Source: Megamerina dolium
Taxonomy: Eukaryota; Arthropoda; Insecta; Diptera; Megamerinidae
DNA: 64,000 nucleotides
Assembly (NCBI GenBank): GCA_963854835.1
Contig: OY978527.1
Span: 28,274,029 to 28,338,028, forward strand
Reading direction: 5' to 3'
Shown here piece by piece: positions 54,028 through 64,000 of this stretch (its first letter is position 1; each line of letters begins with the position of its first letter). The position numbers and the translations under genes were made by a program. The notes under the pieces were generated by a model. That model was not told the origin of the DNA. It did not search any database and saw only the letters and a program-made list of their open reading frames with translations.

Positions 54028-57000
54028 TTACAGCGATTCTTCGAATGCAGCCATTAAATCACTTTGCATATTCATATCGATTTGGCCCGCCATCTAAAAA
54101 ATGATAAAATATCGATATTTTAATTAGCAACTAAATATTGCATTTGATTACACAACTAGCAAGAAGAAATGCTCATTCAAAATGACACATTTGAGGAACA
54201 ATAATTGCGAGGGTGATTTAATAAATTCCTGAAAATTCAAATAAATATTTAATAAAAAACTCATCTTACTTGCAAAGAAGCATCCAAATTTTCAGATAGA
54301 TAAGTCAAATAATATTGTTGTGGCAGCCCTTGGAAACAGACTGCTATTAATCTCGTAAATTTCACATGTCGCACAAACCAAATAAAAGCTTTCGATGTGG
54401 TCATACCAACACAAGTGCCGTCCAAATAAAGTCACCACACCAGAAATGGGCGATATATCCACGATATGGACCATCGGTGAGTGAAGGTTCTCGAACTTGT
54501 AGTGATTTCAGTTTCGCATAAATATATTATATGAAAAACCCATCCCCACAGGATTGGTGCCCCATTTACTCACGATTGACAACAAACGGAATGGTTTGAC
54601 AACTTCAAAGGAGTATTTGGCGATGTTCTATCGCAATGCGAACCAGTTTTTGCGCAGTTTTGTGATCATGGACAAAACAATGGACTCATCACAAAACACC
54701 AGAGGCCAAGGAGGAATAGAGACTTTGGACTTCTTGTGATGAATCGCAGCCGAAGACGTCCAAAGTGAGCCTGTACCCAACAAGGTCATGTCAGCGATGT
54801 CATTCATATGGGTTATGTTGAAAAGCGTAAAACGATCTCCGGCGCATATTATGCAGATCTATTGGATGAATTCTGTCCCGATGTGAAGCAAAAATGACTG
54901 AGGAAAAAAGTTATCTTCCAACAGGAAAACACACTGTGGCACAAGTCCACAAATAGCAGTGGCAAAATTACATGAACCATAAATTCCTCTCTCATCCAGC
55001 ATATTCTCTCCATATTCAGCCCCCTGTGATTATTTCTGAAAAAATGGCTCAGCGGTAAGACATTTGTGTCAAATGAAGAGGCCATCTATGAAACAAATGC
55101 ATATTGAACTTGAGAAAACCTATTATTTGGAAGAAATAAGAAATTTGAAAAACCTGGGCTGAATGTATTGAGCTTTCCTTGTTTTTGAATCATTCCCAAT
55201 GAATGTTATCGCTCACCATCAGCTATTTGAGTTTTTGTAGTTGTTCTGACAATTTTTTCAGTGTTTGGCATTTATGGCAGTAGTGTTTCTACTCGTTCAT
55301 CAAACAACATCATAAAAACTTCCCGTAAACGTTGAGTTTTTGGTACAATCGATTCCTTCTATTTCCATTTCCAATCGATTGTAAAAAAATATGTGTTATG
55401 AACATGTGTTTTAAATTTACATTATCTATAAGCAGTACATGCTTTAAGAAAAAGTTTACACGTAATAGAATGGATTCAGATGGAAGTCAAAATGCATGTT
55501 TTCTAACATGTGAAATGATGCAGATGCGACGGTATTTTCTTCAACAAGTACGACGGGCCCACTTACTCGTCCAACCCAGCAAAAGGCAAGTCCGTATATT
55601 GCACGGAGCAGTACTGAAGTTTTCGGTGGTAAAATGGTAAGTGACTGTATACGATTGATAATTACAGATACAGATTTGATTTATCGACAGCTTAGGGTTA
55701 GAAATCGGGTAGGAATACCATATCCTAATATCACAAACCACGTCAAAGTAATTAGACTTGAAGAAGCCGGCAAAATATTTGGAAGTAGCACCTCTCTAGC
55801 TAGATACATTATCCTTAAATTTCATTTTTGCAGCAAAATTAGAACTTTTTTGTTTCCGATCAACAAAATCATAAAAAGCTTTCGAGTTTCTGTGAATTAT
55901 ATGTAAATAATTTCTATAACAATTCATGTTAAAGATATGATAATTTGCATAATAAGCTCAGTTGCCAGACCTTTTGTAGGCCTTGAATGAACAAGTTTTA
56001 ATGTTCTTCAATATCTGCAGTACTCTAGTAGACCAAGCAGGACCACCTAATTTAGGAGTCCTTTCGTTTTGGTATACATTGCTCAAAACCATGATACAGA
56101 ACGATATGTAATAGATTTTGGTACCCAGCCATCCAAATTTAAATTCAAAAGAGGCAGAGCATTCAGCATTATTATTTATGGAATTAAAGTATTCACAGTT
56201 AACAAGAAATGTGGGATGATATAGAACAATGTGAAATCGAAAATGTTTCCAAGTAACCGCACGTCTGTCCAACTAACTTATTAAAGGATTTAAAATTAAA
56301 AGAAACAAAAACTTACTGCTTCGCGTCTTCTTCGCTCCTGTTCCATACGTCGTAATTCAGCTCGTTTGGCGGCAGCACGATCTTGAGGCGATTGTTGTGC
56401 CGCGCCAGCCGGTGATCCACTACCCTGAGGTGATGCCTTAATATCATCTACACGTGATATTTGTGGCTGTGACGCGTCATGAACACTTTTTCTACAAACA
56501 AAATTGATTTTTTCAGCAAAAATACATCATACAGGCAGCACACCCGCTAACACTTACCTCCCACTTTCCATAGCATCCAATACCGAAGATTGCATATGTA
56601 CTGATGTTGCTGACGAATGCTGATGCGCATGTGCCGGCTGTACCGATGCCGAAGAGATGCCACTCTGATGATGATGATGACCGGAAGCTCCACTACCGAC
56701 ATTAACACTCAACACACTGCCACTTCCACCGCCATTGCCAGAAGCACTACCAACTCCACCGCCCACAGATACAAGTGACGTTTTATGCTGTTTACGCTGT
56801 TGCTCCTTTTCGGCAGCCTCCTTTTGTCGTTTCTGTTCTTTTTCGGCAGCCTCCAATAACTTTAGGCGATCCGCCTTCTCTTTGGCTTTATTACGGAATT
56901 GCTGAAACGAATCCATGGCGGGTTTGGCTTTGTTCGAAGTTGGTGTGTTCTGTGGCGAACTCGCCGACGCAAGTGACGACCACGAACTGGCATTCTTTAA

Positions 57001-57706
57001 ATTCTGTTCATGCGCTGATTTGAAGGCTTGAGCGAAATTAGCCGGATTTGACGTGGATGATGTGGGTATTTTCAAATCCGAAGGTGATTGTTGTGGCAGC
57101 GACGCGGATTGTGATTTCTTTTCGGGAGGACTGGGCATCATCGATTCAATGGGTTTCGGTGTGATTAGGAGCTTATTGTGCAGCGACGTCGGTGGCTCAC
57201 CGCTCATCAAGTCCTTCTTGTTGCCACCGGACCCAACTGGCGGCGCTAAACTACTAGCTAAACCAGCGGATGCGCCACCAGACATCATCATTGCTGTCGC
57301 TGCAGCCAACAAATGATTATCCCCACGTCCAGTGCCCACTTGTGGCAACTGATCAAATATAGAACCTGCCCCACCAGGTCCACTATGTGATGGCAGACCA
57401 AGACCCAAGCCAAGGCCATCGAGCGCCGCATTCGCTGCTGCCAAATCGGCCACATTGTAACCGTTATTATGCGCATGCTGCTGTTGATGTTGTGCTGCTG
57501 CAGCTTGTTGAAATTGTTGTGCAGCCGCTGCTGCAGCCATGGAACTTAAATGATTGCTGAAACCCTCTACAATCCCCAATTGCATAAGCGGGAAATGATT
57601 GCCATTCATGCCAGCTACATTCTCTGCCGCCGCAGCTGCTGCACCTTTCGATAGAAGCTCCGACATAAATTCCATGTGATGATGATGCTGTTGTTGTTGC
57701 TGTTGC

Positions 57707-57738
<32 letters not shown>

Positions 57739-57856
57739 ATTACCAACAACACCAGCAGTTGCGACTCCGTGTTGAAGATGGTTCTGTTGTTGGTGCTGTG
57801 ATTGTTGCTGATGCTGGGACCCAAATTGCTGTTGTTGTGACTGCAAATGTTGCTGA

Positions 57857-57887
<31 letters not shown>

Positions 57888-59334
57888 ACTGACCGTGACC
57901 ACCGTGTTGAGGTTGTTGCATCAGATGTGCTGCAGCAGTTGCCTGATGATGCGCATTCATACCTGCTGCCATAAGAAAATTGTCGGCAACAGTCTTTACA
58001 GCCGCGGCCGAAAGCATCGGTTGCTCCAGCGATGCCAAAGACTGTTCGACAGGATCGTCAAATTGTGGAATTTGCTTAAGTCCAGCGGCTAGTGCAGCTG
58101 CCGCCGTCGTCACCGAAGCCACCTGCGAAGGTACTGATGCATTAACGACACCGCCGCCTGCCAGTACATTGGCCGCCGTCGTAGCAGTCGTCGTTGCCGT
58201 TGTGGTATCAGTAACGTCGGCGGCGGCGACCGTTATTTTATGTAAATTACTAGCAATGCGTATGCCACCGATGTTAGTAGTGGTTGTAGGATTGTTGTTT
58301 TGAGTGATAGTGTTATTGTTGTTGTTATTCGTGTTTAAATTGTTATTGGTGTTTGCTGTAATATGTGATGCAACGGTAGAAGAGGATGAGATAGAAGAAG
58401 CAGCAGAAGAAGCCACTGCTGATGCAGGAGCAGCCAACGTTGCTGCCGTAATACAAGTGGAAACGCCCGACGGCATTGTCAAGTCATTTGGACCATTGCT
58501 ACTGTTGTTGATACCCAATAAACTGCCACCCATACTATTGGTGCTTGTTGGTGTTGCCATAGACGATCCCGTTGCCGTTACACCAGCCAATAGGCTGCCG
58601 GAATTTGTTGTTACCGTTGGTGTCGCTGATGTTGTGACCGCCATCAGCAATTTACTATTGCTATTCAGTGTTGATGTTGTTGTATTGGCTAATGTTGGTG
58701 TTACACTCACTAGATACGCACACACACACACACACAAATACAATAGAAACATTTATTAGAAACAAGCAAGGGGAACTAAATTGTAAACATTGCATTACTT
58801 GATGTTCCAACAGCAGCACCACTCAACAACGATGTTGGCGTCGACGTTGTCGATGATGCCGCTAACATGTGACCACTTAAAGTAGTAGGAATTGCGTTTG
58901 TTGTATTGTGCTGCTGCTGGTGATGATGATGATGATGATGATGGTGATGGTGCTGCTGCTGCTGAAGCTGGTTTTGAGCTTGAGTTGAAATAGTCGCTGG
59001 TACTATACCGCCGCCTGCCACTGCTGCCACCGTTGTCGTTGTTGCCAGTATTGATATATTTGCTGATCCTGCTGATGAATTATGCATCTGTGGTACAACA
59101 ATATCGAATTACTTACAATCAACAAGAACACGAAGTCAGACACAACACACAGTAAAATGGAATGTTGCATGTGTAATGATGTATGCGCGAAGGTGACATA
59201 CATTTTATATGGCAGCCAAAAGCAAGTGTAATTTAAATTAAAAATATACATATAATTTATTTAACTTACAGTGCTGCTGCTGCCACTTGAATCGCGGGGT
59301 TTCTTCTTTCGTGGTGGACGATTCTCGGTGTCGC
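54028..59334 (-). CDS. fs(1)h: Fs(1)h (BRD2/4-like BET protein), long-isoform C-terminal exons
   Basis: Fs(1)h is a nuclear BET protein that reads acetylated histones and recruits P-TEFb. Five - strand exons encode the last 914 residues: 59270-59334, 58799-59087, 56558-58709, 56317-56491 and 54028-54093. All have GT-AG introns (182, 89, 66 and 2223 bp) and compatible phases. The first exon here carries DTENRPPRKKKPRD. Poly-His, poly-Gln and Ala/Ser-rich regions follow. The conserved part is LLITPKPIESMMPSPPEKKS, then SFQQFRNKAKEKADRLKLLE and AAEKEQKRQKEAAEKEQQRK. The last two exons give RRMEQERRRREA and MAGQIDMNMQSDLMAAFEES, the BET C-terminal motif that contacts P-TEFb. This matches the long-isoform extension of Drosophila Fs(1)h. 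The two bromodomains and the ET domain must lie beyond 64000; the first exon here begins with two bases of a split codon. Confidence 0.93.
54555..55170 (+). pseudogene. Fossil mariner in an fs(1)h intron
   Basis: On the + strand, pieces read VPHLLTIDNKRNGLTTSKEY, LAMFYRNANQFLRSFVIMDK (the first catalytic Asp region), then AYYADLLDEF-like and an HNAP-like segment lost, then a PPYS-like remnant and FVSNEEAIYET-like tail (about 55060-55100). Order and spacing fit a mariner of a different subfamily from the 8.5 kb copy. Many stops, no terminal repeats seen. It lies antisense in the 2.2-kb last intron. Confidence 0.6.
55460..55905 (+). other. Exon-like open frames in an fs(1)h intron, unrecognised
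   Basis: From the ATG at about 55470 the frame reads MDSDGSQNACFLTCEMMQMR, RYFLQQVRRAHLLVQPSKRQ and ends at a good donor (AAAATG/GTAAGTG, about 55637). After a possible 40-base intron, or by the overlapping frame from 55634, it reads DLIYRQLRVRNRVGIPYPNI, TNHVKVIRLEEAGKIFGSST. No family recognised. It may be a nested gene fragment or transposon remnant antisense to fs(1)h. Confidence 0.3.
57670..57900 (-). repeat. fs(1)h: Poly-Gln/His coding repeats in fs(1)h
   Basis: CAG/CAA runs (CTG/TTG on the + strand) at about 57685-57740 and 57855-57890 encode runs of up to about 18 Gln, with His runs next to them. Mixed codons limit slippage, but length variation between individuals is likely. Confidence 0.85.
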
Positions 59335-60030
59335 CTATATAATTATAATGACAACACAATACAGAAGGAAAAATGAAAAAGGTGGAACAAAATAGAAATA
59401 GATTAAATGGATTCATTAAATTACACAAAACAAATACAAGTTGAGGTTAGTAATGTAATTTAAATGATAATTACCAAAAGCTAAATTCAAATAAATACCT
59501 GTTTGATTAAACGGAGAAATGCAGGTGAAAAAATCGATCGGCCGTTTATCTATATATGTATATCGAGTTTTCTGTGAAGGCGGCGATTTTAATGCAAATA
59601 AATAACAGGTAGTGGGGGCAGCCAAAAAAATTTTAAGTAATTACAAAAAAAAAAAAAAATTAAACGCCATTTTTCACAAATTCAAAAAAAAAACAAGACG
59701 CCATGCGTACACTCACACGCACACAATACACAGTGTTGTGTAGTAAATCAAGTAATAATTAAGAACACATATTTTAAATTTTTTTAATTAATATTATTAT
59801 TATTAACTTATATATGTATATGCAATCTTTTAGTTTTCATATGATTTTTCAATATAGTTGGATTTTTCGCCATTTCTACTTTGTTAAAATAATTATAACT
59901 GTGTGTTTGAATGTTTAAGATCTAAATTTATTATTTTCTTTTGCTATCTTTTATATTCAAATTAATATATTTATATATAATATTCTATTTTTCTCTCATT
60001 TTCTGATCCTGCTTTTTTAATAATTATAGT

Positions 60031-60061
<31 letters not shown>

Positions 60062-60790
60062 GTAATAATTTTGAAAACGATAAATTTCATTCCCCATTTT
60101 TGTTTTGTTTTTTTTAATAATTTTAATTCTAATTATTCAATTTTTTAAATAATAATTTTATAGTTTAGAAACTAATTAATATATGTATATCTGTAGATAA
60201 ATTAATTTTAAAATAAAGTATGAATTTTTCACTTTACATCTATTGTGTTAACCGACTTGTGTCTTGATATTAATAACAATTGTCAATAATGAAAAATATT
60301 CATAAAAAAGAAAGGTTCATAATGAAATAGTGTCATCTTATAGAACATTATGTTAACAAACACATTTCGTTTGGTTTTCATCTAATCCGTTGATAAAAGA
60401 AAATTGTAATTTTTTTCGTCTTCTTTTTATAAAACTTACTTTAGGCAACTAAAATATCTATTAGTTATCATGTATTTTATGTTCTATGTACTATATTCTT
60501 CTTTTCTTTTTTGTTATGTATAAAGTACACATGAAATTTTAACTACATCTTTATTTTATAAAACTGTATTAAAATTATGTTTTTTATTTTCAATTATTTT
60601 TTTTCTTTTTTGCTTACAGAAACACTAGTCGAATATTTTATATTTACTTTGCCGCATACACAATTTTCAAAAACAAAAACAAAAGTCAGAACTATGCATT
60701 CGTCGTTGATTCTATGCTTGCTATGTTTTATTAACATATCCATGTAATGTTTTTAACATATCATGCCAATGTTATTTCTTTGGGAGTGCA

Positions 60791-60876
60791 GTATGTAAAG
60801 TTAAATTGATTAACAGCAATCATATACAATATGTATGTAAGTACTGCAATGCTGCTGTAATTTTAACTTTACATAC
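60791..60876. repeat. Inverted repeat, 15-bp perfect arms
   Basis: GTATGTAAAGTTAAA at 60791-60805 and TTTAACTTTACATAC at 60862-60876, with a loop of 56 bp that itself has ATGTATGTAAGTACTGC. In non-coding DNA. Confidence 0.8.
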
Positions 60877-62308
60877 ATACGACTTCGAAGTTTAGTGCTG
60901 TTATCAGTGATGACTCACTCGTTCACAACATATCGTAATTAAGCAATCATATGTAAAGTTGTATTTTATTTTTAATCGGTACAAATTTTATTTAACTATT
61001 TATAAGTTTGTGTTTTATTTTCAGTTTTTCTCTTGTAGTTTTCATGAATTTATGTATATTTTCTATATGTAAAAAAAAAGAGACAGAAAACTAAATATTA
61101 TACATGTAATGTGAATGCAATTTATGTCAGATAATATCGGCACGTTATTCCATAACATTACTACTGGATAAAATCAACTTTGAATACAAACATTTCTTTT
61201 ATATGATGTATTGAATTTTGCAAAATCAAATTGATATTTCAAATATCCACAAAGAATTGAGATAGAAGATTGAACCATTTTTCAGCAGCTTATTTATAGT
61301 TGTGTTAAATATGTTAGTTTGTGTGTGTGCTCAACTCCATGTAATTATTTCAAAATTCGATTTTCTTTTATCGGTTTAATTGTAATTTGTATTATTCGTT
61401 TAAATTGGGATGATATTCCTCAATATCATCATCATCATCACTAACACATCTTCACAAATAATAGTCATTATTATTGGTTTGTTGTAATTATTGTACAGTA
61501 AAAAAAAAATAAAAATTTAATAACAAACACAAAAACAATATTGAACATGATATTATTAGTTTAGTTCTGAGAAAAAAACGTGCAAACAATGTGTAAAGGG
61601 GAAAAGCCGACAGCCGAAAATCCTATGAAAAAAACCAATGCGAATTCGAAAATAACGAACAAACTCAAAAACCGATTACTCGCTCGTTCACTGCTGCTCT
61701 CGTCAATCAATTTCGACACCATCACTATTAGCATCATCGATGATCGTCCATTTTATTATCGTATATTCTTTAACATTATGTTGTTGTGTATACCTCTTAA
61801 GCATAGAATGTAATTTAACATTTTCTTTTTTCTTACTTATTGCTGTTATGCGTATTTGTTCTGTTCACACTTCACTACATATTTATTGCTACGGTTGTTG
61901 CAAGGGGTTTTATATAGATTATTCATTCCATTTCATATTAATATTCAACATTAGATCAGTAATTTAAGCATAATTTCTGAATTTCTTTTTTATATAAATA
62001 AAAAAATATCAATAAAATTATGCAAATTATAATTACTCACAAGCAAACATAATTAAAAAACTCCCAAATTGTTTATTTCTAATAAATTATAATTACATTT
62101 GAATTAATACATTTCCGCCACGGGTTCTTTTTTGTATCTCTATCTCTTTCTCTGTCTTTCTATCCGATATGTTGTTTTGAGGGACTTGCCAAGGCATAGG
62201 AAAATTGTTTTGTCTAATGTATACAATCTAATTTATTCGCATTTGCAATCACTTTCAGCATTTTTTATGATATCAATGTCAGTTATCAAAAACACATCAA
62301 CAAAAGGC

Positions 62309-62411
62309 CCGTTCGCGTACTTTACAGTAAACTTTCTCTATCAACACGATTCAAGAGCGTAAGAAAAATCTTCTCTAAAAATGAGAACAAAGTGAAAAAG
62401 TACGCGAACGG
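62309..62411. mobile_element. Short foldback/MITE with CCGTTCGCGTACTTT ends
   Basis: CCGTTCGCGTACTTT at 62309-62323 and its exact complement at 62397-62411. Total 103 bp. The CG-containing arms stand out from the AT-rich background. No other copy in the window. Confidence 0.65.
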
Positions 62412-63154
62412 AAAATTTGTAAGTTTTACTAGAAATTTCCAAACTCGCATATTTCGCAATTTAATTAACTGCGGCAGCTTAACAGGTACGGCAATGCTTA
62501 GAGGAGGCGTTGCAGCATAGCAAAATATATATTTCTTTGAGTCGAGCCACCAATTTGAATCGATTTAGACCTATTAACCAGTTATGCTTTCAAAACTTTG
62601 CACGTATTAAAACAATCATAATACTAGCTTCATTTAAGAAATGACAAATACGAATGCTGTACACTGATCCATGGGTAGCAATAGAAAATTCATTCTATGA
62701 AAAAATTAGGTAGTATATGCTTTATTTACATCAACAAAAGCACAAAAAACAAAAAGAAAAACAAAAATACTATCAACTGCGCTGTAACGCAATTCCCTTT
62801 CATTAAGCAAAGAAGAAAAAGTAGCTAAACGAAATATATTCATTACAATTATTAACCGCACAAACGCACAATAATTAACATTTACACATTGTCTGCAAGT
62901 GTATTTTCTTCAATATTTATTTCCATTGATTGGAGTATGATGTGCAAAAAAAACCAACAACGTAGGTATAAAAAATATGATTTTATATGTATGTATGTAC
63001 GTACGTTAAACTATGTATAGATGTAGTAGATTAATTTTTATGGAAATTACAATTTATCATTTCAGTAATCTTAAGGGGGACGGCGATCGATCATATTTAT
63101 GTATAAGCTCTGCCTCTCATATGTATGCAAAACATTAAGTCAACATCTCAATTA

Positions 63155-63195
<41 letters not shown>

Positions 63196-63205
63196 ATTAT
63201 TATTT
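63155..63205 (+). repeat. ATT microsatellite
   Basis: (ATT)n over about 50 bp, with one AATATT interruption. Confidence 0.9.
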
Positions 63206-64000
63206 TATTACCAGAATCATTTATTGTTTTGCTGATCAAATTATAACGTCTTGTACGAATTGATTGGTAGAGCAAAAATTAACTGAATATGTATGTATAT
63301 GTATTGGTATGTAGTATTCGTTACTTTTCTCTATTTTTTAGTCAATATGAGAGAGCGCAGAAAAAAAACTGCATTTTGTACTAGTTCTTGTATGACGTTT
63401 TGCATTTATTTTTTAATAATGGTTGATATTTATGTAAAAATTAAATAGAAATACAAATCGATTAAGAACTGTAAAATGTTGAAATGTGAAACAAATCAGA
63501 AAATTTAATCGAAAATAATTAAAATGTTTTCCTAAGCACCGCCCTCCATCACAAGAATTGGCGCTTAGTCAAAATAAGGTCGACTTAATTTTGTCTGTGC
63601 ATCATTTGATCAATTATTAATTTGATACAAAAGGTATCGAGTCAACTTAAATCGATATAAATCATTTCCAAGTCGACGTTAGTGATAGCGGGGAGTATTC
63701 ATAATCGAATTGAGAGCTTAAATAAAATGAAATTTTTTCCTCTCATATTTAATTTAGATTTTAGTCTAAGTTCCGGACTAAGACAGACCTTCACTTAAAA
63801 ATCACGAATGAGCTGCATAATTTTTCATATGTTGCTTTAAATGCGAAATCTAGAAAATTCAAACACTCACGGGCCTCAGAAAGAAATGGACAAATTTCAT
63901 TAAGGGCACAGTGAAACGTTTTCGTTCCATACAATTCTCGAATTATTTTTCGATGCACCCTAATCATAGAAATTACCTTTCCTCACGAAAACAGATAAAT

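Larger units (their letters stand above)
59335..64000 (-). other. AT-rich sequence upstream of the fs(1)h exons, probably intron
   Basis: No bromodomain, ET-domain or other coding block is visible on either strand. The stretch contains (AAT)n at 60032-60062, (ATT)n at 63155-63205, an inverted repeat at 60791-60876, a 103-bp foldback at 62309-62411 and a CAGGTAG heptamer at 59606-59612. It should hold an fs(1)h intron and possibly the 3' end of the short isoform. Confidence 0.5.

Noticed and set aside
58304..58759. Val/Leu-rich + strand frames over the fs(1)h coding exons
   Set aside because: Antisense of Asn/Gln/Thr/Ala repeats; no independent gene features.
59416..59625. Extra fs(1)h exon (69-codon - strand frame)
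   Set aside because: It ends at a donor-like GTATTT but has no convincing acceptor and no match to the known protein.

Overview
The window is eukaryotic nuclear DNA from a higher dipteran fly. It is AT-rich, with short introns that have GTAAGT donors, long TA, CT and ATT microsatellites, and dense transposon debris. Two host genes can be assigned with confidence. A bZIP protein at 14.57-16.00 kb on the + strand matches the Drosophila gap gene giant. The block at 54.03-59.33 kb on the - strand matches the C-terminal, long-isoform-specific part of female sterile (1) homeotic, the fly BRD2/BRD4 homologue. The divergence from Drosophila suggests a non-drosophilid acalyptrate such as a tephritid, but this cannot be fixed from sequence alone.

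Layout. 0-14 kb: miniature inverted-repeat elements (MITEs), a nearly intact RTE-type LINE with an 18-bp target duplication (4.2-7.6 kb), a dead mariner, and an old Harbinger element that still shows both of its genes (8.1-10.7 kb). The giant promoter follows, with a TATA box and Inr, an upstream CT tract and a TAGteam-like site. giant itself has two exons. 16.2-24.8 kb: MITEs, a tRNA-derived SINE, a decayed BEL/Pao element, and an intact Tc1-like transposon with a complete DD34E transposase. 25.1-36.0 kb: a nest in which a Ty3/gypsy element is split by a mariner, the mariner by a LINE, and the LINE by both a second (RNase H-bearing) LINE and a SINE. Each inner junction has a recognisable target duplication. 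36.9-42.6 kb: a SINE, a deleted Tc1-like element, two MITE copies and a jockey-like LINE. 43.2-44.0 kb: a foldback element and a fragment of a mitochondrial tRNA 2-thiouridylase gene. 44.6-51.1 kb: a second Ty3/gypsy element, on the - strand, whose 3' LTR carries a miniature Harbinger with the starts of both Harbinger genes. 51.1-54.0 kb: MITE, AT-rich sequence and a long TA tract. 54.0-59.3 kb: the 3' half of fs(1)h. 59.3-64 kb: AT-rich, probably an fs(1)h intron and/or short-isoform 3' sequence.

How it fits together. giant is an early embryonic transcriptional repressor and fs(1)h is a BET chromatin reader. They have no operon-like relation. Both lie on the X (Muller element A) in Drosophila, so the pair is probably a rearranged but linked segment. 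Almost everything else is mobile DNA, mostly dead. The exceptions by appearance are the Tc1-like element, whose transposase ORF is complete, and the RTE element, which has only two visible lesions.
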